In this document: piece by piece, positions 1 to 5,513 of the stretch
How positions within the stretch are numbered: the stretch's first letter is position 1
Layout: every line of letters begins with the position of its first letter
Assembly (NCBI GenBank): GCA_019241735.1
Contig: JAFAWN010000458.1
Location: 1 to 10,514 of the forward strand
Reading direction: 5' to 3'
Source of the DNA: Terriglobales bacterium
Lineage (GTDB): Bacteria; Acidobacteriota; Terriglobia; Terriglobales; Acidobacteriaceae
Length of the DNA: 10,514 bases
Program-made: the position numbers and the translations under genes
The notes under the pieces: model-generated
What the model was told of the DNA's origin: nothing
The model's database searches: none
Seen by the model: the letters and a program-made list of their open reading frames with translations, nothing else

Positions 1-80
1 TCCTGGTCCCAGCCCTCGAGTTGAGCCTCGCCGTAAAGGGGCAGAACTGGAATGTGCGAGGAGGTTTCTACTTCGCGTGA
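1..80 (+). CDS. 3' end of an unidentified gene, possibly an outer-membrane beta-barrel protein
   Basis: Reading frame 3 is open from the left edge to a TGA at 78-80 and encodes 25 residues ending ...GQNWNVRGGFYFA. The stretch alternates polar and hydrophobic or aromatic residues and ends in an aromatic-rich segment, as last strands of outer-membrane barrels often do. This is a weak, composition-based guess because the body of the protein is outside the window. A hairpin follows directly at 82-124 and the next gene converges on it, which fits a real gene end here. It could also be a chance open frame; 25 codons is too short to exclude that. Confidence 0.4.
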   Translation, partial: LVPALELSLAVKGQNWNVRGGFYFA

Positions 81-81
81 G

Positions 82-124
82 TCATGAACCGGGACTCGGG
101 CACCTGATATCTTGTGGTTCATGA
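82..124. terminator. Hairpin between convergent gene ends, possible bidirectional terminator
   Basis: A perfect 9-base inverted repeat, TCATGAACC (82-90) and GGTTCATGA (116-124), encloses a 25-base loop. It sits exactly between the stop at 80 on the plus strand and the stop at 137 on the minus strand. Only three T follow the stem on the plus strand and there is no clear T-run on the minus strand, so if it is a terminator it is a weak or non-canonical one. The long loop also lowers confidence. Confidence 0.4.
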
Positions 125-136
125 TTTAGCCGGCAA

Positions 137-478
137 TCAATTCCCCTTCTTTCGCACTCGCCAGAAAGAACTAATCCCAAACCACCCGAACATCGCGGTG
201 AAAACCACCGCAACCCAAATGTGGCCTGGCCCAGTCTTGCCGCTGTGATAGCGAAAATACTCGCGGCCCAAGGCTAGCCCCCCCACTGCCGCCAAAGCCA
301 AGAAAGTAAAGCCGGTAACTTCGTGCCACAGTTGACGGAGAATACCGCCGAGGTGGAATGCTGTGGCCTGACCTGCGTTTTTAAAAGCGCGAAATGTCTT
401 AGAGCCAAGGATCGGTTTGCCGACGACCTTCGCAACTATTTCGAGTTTGCGACCGGTCGAGAGGCTCGTCATAGTCAT
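137..478 (-). CDS. Small two-helix inner-membrane protein of unknown function
   Basis: The product is 113 residues. The first half (1-53) is basic and soluble-looking. Two hydrophobic segments follow at about 54-71 (starting VTGFTFLALAAVGG) and 86-106 (starting HIWVAVVFTAMFGW), joined by a short charged loop, and the protein ends in a basic tail (RVRKKGN). This predicts an inner-membrane protein with two helices, both ends probably cytoplasmic by the positive-inside rule. The frame stays open upstream to 649, but the ATG at 478 (or 472, two codons in) is preferred. A GAAGG lies 12 bases upstream of it, hydrophobic and charged patterning begins there, and an upstream start would overlap the divergent gene at 638. 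I do not recognise the family, so no function is assigned. It is transcribed divergently from the 95-residue gene at 638. Confidence 0.6.
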   Translation of the reverse strand: MTMTSLSTGRKLEIVAKVVGKPILGSKTFRAFKNAGQATAFHLGGILRQLWHEVTGFTFLALAAVGGLALGREYFRYHSGKTGPGHIWVAVVFTAMFGWFGISSFWRVRKKGN

Positions 479-637
479 CGATTTTATCAACCTTCGGGGG
501 TACAATAACGCGTTGCCGCGTGGGCGGCACGAAGCATTACCACGGTTGTGCGCATCAAATATAAGGAAGAAGTCACTGGCGGAGTGCGAGAGGGAAGACG
601 ACAAGCCGTTTAAGCCCATAGGTTTTAAGGGGGTTAC

Positions 638-925
638 GTGGACCAGCAATTAAAACAATTAATGAAGGAGTTGGGCGAGGCTATTAATGAGTCGTTGGCA
701 GATTCTGAACAGATTGCCGAGGTGGTTTCCCGTATAAAAGATGGCGGATACGATATTTTCCTTGTGCTGGAAGCTACTATCGGCGTAAGCAAGCCCGGGG
801 AAAAGGGCAGTGACAAGACCTCGCTGGTTACCACCCTTACCAGCAAGCCGGAGTTTAAAATCAGCGATCAGGACCTGAAGTTTTTGAAATCCCTACGCAT
901 CAAGATCGAGGACGAAGCAGCGTAA
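638..925 (+). CDS. Conserved-looking 95-residue soluble protein, function unknown
   Basis: The start is GTG at 638, preceded by AAGGGGG at 627-633 with a 4-base spacer. The next in-frame ATG (662) has no Shine-Dalgarno sequence and would remove the first heptads of the N-terminal helix. The product has two parts. An amphipathic, Glu/Leu-rich helical region (about 1-35, with leucines and isoleucines spaced as in LKQLMKELGEAI) leads into GYDIFLVLEATIGV, which looks like a buried beta strand. A charged, partly flexible segment (51-70) and a short C-terminal helix (75-92) follow. There are no Cys, no signal peptide and no membrane segment, so it is predicted to be cytoplasmic. The frame is strongly coding by composition. 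I do not recognise the family. The stop TAA (923-925) is one base from the stop of the convergent PEGA gene. Confidence 0.65.
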   Translation: MDQQLKQLMKELGEAINESLADSEQIAEVVSRIKDGGYDIFLVLEATIGVSKPGEKGSDKTSLVTTLTSKPEFKISDQDLKFLKSLRIKIEDEAA

Positions 926-926
926 G

Positions 927-1865
927 TTACTGCTGGGGTTTTCCCCTCTGATCCGGTGTGTCTTGACCATCCCGCCTCGCTTTATTCTCTCGCGCGACAT
1001 CTCCTAAAGGCGCATCCGCGCAGTCCATTCCTCCCCAACAATTAGAAAGCGTGCTGCCGTTGGTCCCGTCCTGTTGCAACTTTGCGGATAACTTCACCGT
1101 GGCACCGGTGGCTGCGATCCGTCGGCGCCACGACTGATACCCAGCTCGTCGAACTGCAACGTCATGCTCGCCGCTGGCAACTTTAATCACCGCCGGAGTG
1201 GTGGCCGCGTACTTTCCATCGATCTCTACATCGGCGGTGGTTGGCATGGATGAAATGACTATCTGTGTCCACCCCCCGAAGGTTCCCGGGGCTGGCAGCT
1301 CCGGCGCGGCCGCCGGCTTCAGCTGAGTAAGTTCGACCGGAGTATCTCCATTCACGTACGCAATGATCTGCGAATCTTGGATGAAGGCCATGTCCTTGCT
1401 GTGAATCATTGGCGATTCATGAGTCGAGATGGAATTTGGCGCTGCCATAACTTCGGGGGCAAGTCCAATTTGCGCATTGGAGTTTGCATCCGCTATCGCC
1501 CGCAGTGGAGCTTTATTCCCATCGGCGAGTTCTACGTATTCAAACTTGATTTCGAGTTTCCCGTCGTGCACGCGTCCCTTCTTCGGTTGAGCGGTTATAA
1601 CGGTAGCAAAGGCAGTGGCGCCTTTGGCAATTACTACCCGGTTGTTGATTCGCACTTCATGCAAAACATCGAGATAGAGGCGGTCGCCGACATGGGCGTC
1701 AGCGGAAGAAATTGTCTTGCCCATCTTGAAAAGGACCTGAGTGCCATCTGGAACCACAGACGCCGGCGAAACGCTGGATGGCGCCGTTGTGGATTGGGCT
1801 GCCAGAGCGACGGCGCTGGCGATGACGAACGATATAAGCAAAGCTTTCCTGGGGTAGAAATGCAT
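927..1865 (-). CDS. Exported PEGA-domain protein
   Basis: The product is 312 residues. The ATG at 1865 is chosen because GGAG lies 7 bases upstream and because it places a clear signal peptide at the N terminus: basic MHFYPRK, hydrophobic core LLISFVIASAVALAA, likely cleavage around residue 24. Residues about 38-125 form a beta-rich module (GTQVLFKMGKTISS..., VGDRLYLDV, VVIAKGATAFATVITAQPK), a pattern common in acidobacterial surface proteins. A Pro/Ala linker spans about 184-197. Residues about 201-265 are a PEGA domain (SSMPTTADVEIDGKYAATTP, then SGEHDVAVRRAGYQSW). The charged tail contains C276 and C282, which could pair after export. PEGA domains are known as extracytoplasmic beta modules, often in envelope or surface-layer proteins; the exact role here is unknown. 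The frame is open further upstream to 1931 but that extension would bury the signal peptide. Confidence 0.85.
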   Translation of the reverse strand: MHFYPRKALLISFVIASAVALAAQSTTAPSSVSPASVVPDGTQVLFKMGKTISSADAHVGDRLYLDVLHEVRINNRVVIAKGATAFATVITAQPKKGRVHDGKLEIKFEYVELADGNKAPLRAIADANSNAQIGLAPEVMAAPNSISTHESPMIHSKDMAFIQDSQIIAYVNGDTPVELTQLKPAAAPELPAPGTFGGWTQIVISSMPTTADVEIDGKYAATTPAVIKVASGEHDVAVRRAGYQSWRRRIAATGATVKLSAKLQQDGTNGSTLSNCWGGMDCADAPLGDVARENKARRDGQDTPDQRGKPQQ

Positions 1866-1962
1866 GGGGAAACTCCATCCAATTTTGTGTGAGATAGAAA
1901 CACCAGACTTGCGCTCTGGCTTGGGGCCCACTTAAGTTTCGCAGCGACCCGGGAGAAACAGA

Positions 1963-1978
1963 AGTTACGCTGGTAACT
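1963..1978 (-). terminator. Weak hairpin downstream of comM
   Basis: A 6-base perfect stem, AGTTAC (1963-1968) and GTAACT (1973-1978), encloses a 4-base loop. It lies 33 bases beyond the comM stop, in the 145-base gap before the PEGA gene. On the minus strand it is followed by the pyrimidine-rich TCTGTTTCTCCC rather than a clean T-run. It may contribute to termination of comM, but the stem is short and AT-rich. Confidence 0.25.
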
Positions 1979-2010
1979 ATTGCGGCTGCAGGTGTCAGCT
2001 CAGACAGGTT

Positions 2011-3561
2011 TCATGCCCAAAAAGTCCGGTCGAGCGTGCGGTACTGTATCGCTTCCGCGATGTGCTTGGGTTCCATCGCAGCGACGCCTTCCAGGTCTGC
2101 AATAGTCCTTGCGACTTTCAAGATGCGATCGTGAGCACGGGCGGTGAGACCTTGTTGGGCCATGGCGCGCTCCAGTAACCGCTCACAATCCGGCGATAGT
2201 TCGCAGAACGTGCGGATATGACGCGGCGCCATCTGTGCATTGCAATAGATTTTCTCGCGCGAAAAGGACGAAAATCTGAGCAATTGCACCTGGCGCGCAT
2301 TCATCACACGATTTCGAATCACGGCGGAGCTCTCCGGTTCCGTCCCGGAACGAAGTTCTTTGTAATTGACCGCCGGAACATCGATGTGAATGTCGATGCG
2401 ATCGAGCAGCGGGCCGGAAATCTTCGACATGTAGCGCTGAATAATCGGCGGGGTGCAGTGGCATTCCCGCGTGCGGTCATTGAAATAGCCGCAAGGGCAC
2501 GGATTCATGGCCGCCGCCAGCATGAACCGCGCCGGGAAGGTGAGTGACATTGAGGCGCGGGCAATGCACACGGTGCCATCTTCGAGCGGTTGCCGCATTA
2601 CTTCGAGGACATTCCGGGGGAACTCCGGCAATTCGTCCAGAAAAAGAACGCCGTTGTGGGCCAGGGAGACTTCTCCGGGGCGCGGCACAACCCCGCCGCC
2701 AATCAACCCGGCGTCGGAAATGGTGTGGTGAGGGGACCGGAATGGACGAACTCCGACTAATCCAGCCCCCGGATCGAGTACTCCCGCCACGCTGTGAATC
2801 TTTGTAGTCTCAAGCGCTTCATCAAAACTAAATGGCGGCAGGATGGTAGGCATGCGTTTGGCCAGCATGGTCTTGCCTGATCCGGGTGGTCCGATCATCA
2901 GGATGTTGTGGCCCCCCGCACACGCGACCTCTAAGGCCCGTTTCGCGCTTTGCTGACCGCGCACGTCCTTGAAGTCCACGACAAACTGCTGCGACTCGCT
3001 CAGCAGCCTCTCGCTGTTCACTTCCAGCGGCAGGATGCCATTTCCCGTGTTCACGAAGTGGATAACATCCAAGAGCGATTTGACCGGATAGACCGCCACC
3101 CCTTCGACCATTGCAGCTTCTTTGGCGTTGAGCTGGGGGACGATCAGCCGGGCAATCTTCTTGCCCCGCGCTTCTATCGCAATAGGAAGCGCCCCCCGGA
3201 CTCCGCGAATGCCTCCGTCCAGCGAAAATTCACCCACAAACAGGCAATCCGGAACTTCTTTCTTATTCAGGCCCCCGTAAGCGCCAAGAATGCCAAGCGC
3301 CATAGGGAGATCGAACCCCGAACCCTCCTTGCGGATATCTGCCGGAGCGAGATTAATGGTGATGTGCGTGGGGGGAATATCGTAGCCGCAGTTTTTGAGC
3401 GCTGCGCGTACCCGGTCCCGGCTCTCGCGCACCGCTGCGTCCGGCAGGCCGACGGTGTGGAAGTGGTCTTCGGTCGTCTTGATGCCGGAGACATCGACCT
3501 CGACCTCAATAATGCTGGCATCGATCCCATAAACGGCGGCGCTCAAAGTTTTATAGAGCAT
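2011..3561 (-). CDS. comM: YifB/ComM family Mg-chelatase-like AAA+ ATPase
   Basis: The 516-residue product is full length for the family. The N-terminal domain begins MLYKTLSAAVYGIDA and contains the conserved VGLPDAAVRESRDRVRAAL and NLAPADIRKEGSGFDLP (a Lon-protease-like fold without its catalytic site). The AAA+ Mg-chelatase-like core has Walker A GPPGSGKT at 224-231 and Walker B VLFLDELPEF from about 305. It also has the family Cys cluster NPCPCGYF...CHC (about 353-369), GPLLDRIDIHIDVP at about 383-396, and a C-terminal helical lid (LTARAHDRILKVARTIADLEG). In Haemophilus and Vibrio, ComM is a hexameric helicase that promotes branch migration while single-stranded DNA is integrated during natural transformation. 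The same role here is inferred from homology, since no other competence gene is in view. The start is set by match to the family; no good Shine-Dalgarno sequence precedes the ATG. It stands alone, with 268 non-coding bases upstream. Confidence 0.95.
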   Translation of the reverse strand: MLYKTLSAAVYGIDASIIEVEVDVSGIKTTEDHFHTVGLPDAAVRESRDRVRAALKNCGYDIPPTHITINLAPADIRKEGSGFDLPMALGILGAYGGLNKKEVPDCLFVGEFSLDGGIRGVRGALPIAIEARGKKIARLIVPQLNAKEAAMVEGVAVYPVKSLLDVIHFVNTGNGILPLEVNSERLLSESQQFVVDFKDVRGQQSAKRALEVACAGGHNILMIGPPGSGKTMLAKRMPTILPPFSFDEALETTKIHSVAGVLDPGAGLVGVRPFRSPHHTISDAGLIGGGVVPRPGEVSLAHNGVLFLDELPEFPRNVLEVMRQPLEDGTVCIARASMSLTFPARFMLAAAMNPCPCGYFNDRTRECHCTPPIIQRYMSKISGPLLDRIDIHIDVPAVNYKELRSGTEPESSAVIRNRVMNARQVQLLRFSSFSREKIYCNAQMAPRHIRTFCELSPDCERLLERAMAQQGLTARAHDRILKVARTIADLEGVAAMEPKHIAEAIQYRTLDRTFWA

Positions 3562-3772
3562 GAATTGTCAGAATGTTTTATTCGAGGCCGTCGCGCTGAG
3601 CAACAGGGAGCGCCAAGCAGGGAATAAATGCTTAAGCGTATTGCAGGTCTGTGTCGGGATCAGTGATGGCGGTCACCCGTAGGTGTGATAACTCGACTTG
3701 CGGAGAACCTGATTTCCCTCGGCTTGCTCAGGATGGAGAGCGGGGAACGGTCACAAGCTGGATTGCAAGGTC

Positions 3773-3788
3773 GAGAGGGGACTCTCTC
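3773..3788. terminator. Small hairpin downstream of the thiolase gene
   Basis: GAGAG (3773-3777) and CTCTC (3784-3788) pair around a short loop, with one extra G-T pair possible at 3778/3783. It lies about 42 bases beyond the thiolase stop, in the 268-base gap before comM. No T-run follows on either strand. It is listed only as a possible transcript end; the rest of this gap shows no gene or RNA that I can recognise. Confidence 0.2.
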
Positions 3789-3829
3789 AGGGCGTCGACG
3801 TTTAGCGCAGCGTGAATGCCAGCGCAGTC

Positions 3830-5023
3830 TTATCGTTCCACGGCCATCGCCACGGCGTTGCCTCCACCGAGACATAGCGCCGCAATCCCGCGATGCACGT
3901 CCCGCCGGATCATTTCGTAGATCAGCGTTACCAGCACCCTTGCGCCACTCGCGCCAATGGGATGCCCGATCGCAACCGCGCCTCCGTTTACATTGACTTT
4001 GTTCGGATCGAGACCGAGTTCACGCATCACTCCCAAAGCCTGCACTGAGAACGCTTCATTCAGCTCATAGAGGTCAACGTCTTCATTCTTCCACCCGGTT
4101 TTCTCCCAGATTTTGCGGACCGCCCCCACCGGAGCCATCATTACCCATTTAGGCTCAACGCCGCTGGTCGCCTGGGCGACGATTCTCACCATAGGCTTCG
4201 CTCCCCGCTCTTTCGCGGTCTTGGCGCTCATTACCACCACCGCTGCGGCGCCATCGTTGACGCCCGGGGCATTGCCGGCGGTCACCGTACCATCCTTTTT
4301 GAAGGCGGGCTTTAAAGATCGCAAGACTTCAATCGTGGTGTCTTCGCGTGGCGACTCGTCCTTCTCGAAGATGACTGGCGGCGAGCCCTTCTTCTTTGCC
4401 GGCAGTTCGACCGGAACAATCTGGGGCTTAAAACGGCACTCCCGGATTGCGGCAATCGCTCTCCGGTGCGAATCCACCGCAAACTGATCCTGCTCCTCGC
4501 GTGTAATCCCATATTTCTCCGCTACATTTTCTCCCGTCATGCCCATGTGGTAGTCGTTGTAAACATCCCAGAGGCCGTCATGGACCATGGCATCCACGAT
4601 CTGGGCATTCCCCAGACGGTAACCTTTGCGCGCCTGCGGGAGGAGATAAGGGGCGTTAGTCATCGATTCCATTCCCCCGGCAACCACGATGGAGCTGTTT
4701 TCAGTCTGAATCGCCTGGGTCGCCAAAGCCACAGCTTTCAATCCCGAGCCACAAACTTTGTTAACCGTCATGGCACCCACCTCGGGAGCGAGGCCGCCGA
4801 AGATTGCCGCCTGCCTTGCCGGATTTTGCCCCAGACCCGCAGACACTACGTTGCCCATGATGCATTCGTCCACGCTCTTCGGATCAATCTGCGCACGGCG
4901 CACCGCTTCGCGAACTACGATCGCGCCCAGCTGCGTGGCGCTCAGATCAGTTAGGCTTCCCTGAAATTTTCCTACTGGCGTGCGGCATGCCGCAGTGATC
5001 ACTACATCGTCAAATGCCGTCAT
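3830..5023 (-). CDS. Acetyl-CoA C-acetyltransferase (type II thiolase)
   Basis: The 397-residue product matches the normal thiolase length of about 390-400. It catalyses reversible condensation of two acetyl-CoA to acetoacetyl-CoA, or thiolysis of 3-ketoacyl-CoA, in the cytoplasm. The catalytic set is complete: nucleophile C91 in NKVCGSGLKA, N322 in LNEAF, H354 in NGGAVAIGHPIGASGAR, and acid/base C384 in CLGGGNA. GGMESMTNAPYLLP (about 117-129) is also typical. The ATG at 5023 is preferred over 5056 because GGGAG lies 7 bases upstream, the N terminus MTAFDDVVITAACRTPVGKF fits the family, and a TATAAT sits just upstream of 5056. Biosynthetic (AtoB/PhaA-like) and degradative (FadA-like) roles cannot be separated from sequence alone. 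No beta-oxidation or ketone-body partner lies next to it. It appears to be transcribed alone. Confidence 0.95.
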   Translation of the reverse strand: MTAFDDVVITAACRTPVGKFQGSLTDLSATQLGAIVVREAVRRAQIDPKSVDECIMGNVVSAGLGQNPARQAAIFGGLAPEVGAMTVNKVCGSGLKAVALATQAIQTENSSIVVAGGMESMTNAPYLLPQARKGYRLGNAQIVDAMVHDGLWDVYNDYHMGMTGENVAEKYGITREEQDQFAVDSHRRAIAAIRECRFKPQIVPVELPAKKKGSPPVIFEKDESPREDTTIEVLRSLKPAFKKDGTVTAGNAPGVNDGAAAVVVMSAKTAKERGAKPMVRIVAQATSGVEPKWVMMAPVGAVRKIWEKTGWKNEDVDLYELNEAFSVQALGVMRELGLDPNKVNVNGGAVAIGHPIGASGARVLVTLIYEMIRRDVHRGIAALCLGGGNAVAMAVER

Positions 5024-5059
5024 TGCTATGCTCCCGAGCGAATTAGCGCTCTCCATAAA

Positions 5060-5065
5060 ATTATA
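5060..5065 (-). promoter_or_regulatory. Possible -10 element of the thiolase gene
   Basis: The minus strand reads TATAAT at 5065-5060, a perfect sigma-70 -10 hexamer 36 bases before the thiolase ATG at 5023. It would start a leader of about 30 bases. No convincing -35 lies 16-18 bases upstream (the 17-base position reads GCAACT), so the assignment rests on the -10 and its position only. A start near 5053 would exclude the alternative ATG at 5056. Confidence 0.35.
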
Positions 5066-5271
5066 AATGCGCTGGAATAAAAAGTTGCGAGGCGATTCAA
5101 AGGTCCGTCCAGAGTCGAAGCCAACGTTGGAATTCTGGTCCTTGGCTTTTGCGGCGGAGGCATTATCCAGTTTCTGCCGGCAACAATTTTCTGAAGAAAA
5201 TCGTCAGCGTCTGCGGTCTCGGATAAAATTTTTCTCCCCAAACGCGCTCAGGTAACTTTGGTGTGTCGGTC
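5066..5271. other. Non-coding stretch with no recognisable feature
   Basis: This stretch between the thiolase promoter region and the hairpin at 5272 holds short open frames on both strands (for example plus 5067-5255, 62 codons). None has a Shine-Dalgarno sequence, and none shows protein-like patterning that I recognise. A terminator-like hairpin follows, so an unrecognised short plus-strand transcript remains possible. Otherwise I see nothing in it. Confidence 0.4.
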
Positions 5272-5298
5272 GCATGCTCTCGCAGCATGCATTTTTTT
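5272..5298 (+). terminator. Intrinsic-terminator-like hairpin with T-run
   Basis: GCATGCT (5272-5278) and AGCATGC (5284-5290) form a perfect 7-base stem with a 5-base loop (CTCGC), followed by A and seven T (5291-5298). This is a classic Rho-independent terminator for the plus strand. No gene clearly ends here, so it may insulate the promoter immediately downstream from read-through. The T-run ends only one base before the -35 hexamer, so the same bases could also act as an AT-rich upstream element. Confidence 0.6.
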
Positions 5299-5299
5299 C

Positions 5300-5328
5300 T
5301 TGACATCAGTTTTTATTGACTCTATACA
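5300..5328 (+). promoter_or_regulatory. Strong sigma-70-type promoter for the small Lys-rich peptide gene
   Basis: TTGACA (5300-5305, perfect -35) and TATACA (5323-5328, 5 of 6 matches to the -10 consensus) are separated by exactly 17 bases. An AT-rich tract lies directly upstream. Transcription should start near 5335. It is the best promoter match in the window and points toward the 15-codon gene at 5394. Confidence 0.75.
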
Positions 5329-5338
5329 TTCAAACAGT

Positions 5339-5358
5339 TGCAACAATCGATCGTTGCA
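5339..5358. promoter_or_regulatory. 20-base near-palindrome at the predicted transcript start
   Basis: TGCAACAATCGATCGTTGCA is self-complementary except for one mismatched pair (5345/5352). It begins within a few bases of the predicted transcription start. It could be a repressor operator overlapping the start, or a 5' stem-loop that stabilises the transcript; the sequence alone does not decide. The regulator is unknown. Confidence 0.4.
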
Positions 5359-5393
5359 TAGTCCATGAACAATGGAAAGGGAGAATAGAAAAA

Positions 5394-5441
5394 ATGGCAA
5401 CCAAGAAGAAAGCAAAGAAGGCCTCGAAGAAAAAGCACTAA
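5394..5441 (+). CDS. Tiny Lys-rich basic peptide (15 residues)
   Basis: The ORF encodes MATKKKAKKASKKKH: eight Lys and one His, with no acidic, aromatic or large aliphatic residue beyond the initiator Met. The composition is like the tails of histone H1-like and other nucleic-acid-binding proteins, so binding of DNA, RNA or ribosomes is plausible, but this is inference from charge only. GGAG lies at 5380-5383, 10 bases before the ATG. The unit is complete: near-consensus promoter (5300-5328), untranslated leader of about 60 bases with a near-palindrome, ORF, and an intrinsic terminator at 5464-5493. It is a lone plus-strand unit between two minus-strand genes. The alternative is a small non-coding RNA of about 160 bases in which the ORF is incidental. 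Support for translation is the Shine-Dalgarno sequence and the clean, repetitive, low-complexity coding content. Confidence 0.55.
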   Translation: MATKKKAKKASKKKH

Positions 5442-5463
5442 GCAAGCCTTCAGGCAAGAAACC

Positions 5464-5493
5464 GGGGACGCCAAAAGCGTCCCCTAAGTTTTT
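5464..5493 (+). terminator. Strong intrinsic terminator of the small-peptide transcript
   Basis: GGGGACGC (5464-5471) and GCGTCCCC (5477-5484) form a perfect 8-base GC-rich stem with a CAAAA loop. Five T follow at 5489-5493. It lies 22 bases after the stop of the 15-codon ORF. The stem could also slow polymerase arriving on the minus strand from the helicase gene, whose stop is at 5514, but no good T-run exists in that direction. Confidence 0.85.
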
Positions 5494-5513
5494 GCAGCCC
5501 TCCAAGCCCACCC

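Noticed and set aside
479..649. N-terminal extension of the small membrane protein to 649
   Set aside because: The extension would overlap the start of the divergent gene at 638, has atypical composition (GNASCRPRGN), and a better-placed ATG with GAAGG upstream exists at 478.
2950..3627. A 225-codon plus-strand open frame
   Set aside because: It is antisense to comM, whose N-terminal domain is fully conserved there, and it has no recognisable motif.
3627..3634. The palindrome GCTTAAGC in the comM upstream gap
   Set aside because: Eight-base palindromes are frequent by chance, it is far from the start codon, and no promoter element of quality accompanies it.
5067..5255. A 62-codon plus-strand ORF ending just before the hairpin at 5272
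   Set aside because: There is no Shine-Dalgarno sequence, its ATG overlaps the likely thiolase promoter, and its residue pattern is not protein-like. The nearby terminator is the only argument for it.
5365..5388. A 7-codon upstream ORF in the leader of the small-peptide gene
   Set aside because: It has no ribosome binding site and overlaps the Shine-Dalgarno sequence of the main ORF. Chance is likely at this size.
5248..5511. An 87-codon minus-strand ORF with a hydrophobic stretch
   Set aside because: It is antisense to the small-peptide unit. Its hydrophobic and Phe/Leu/Ser-rich part is the mirror of Lys codons, and it runs through both hairpins.
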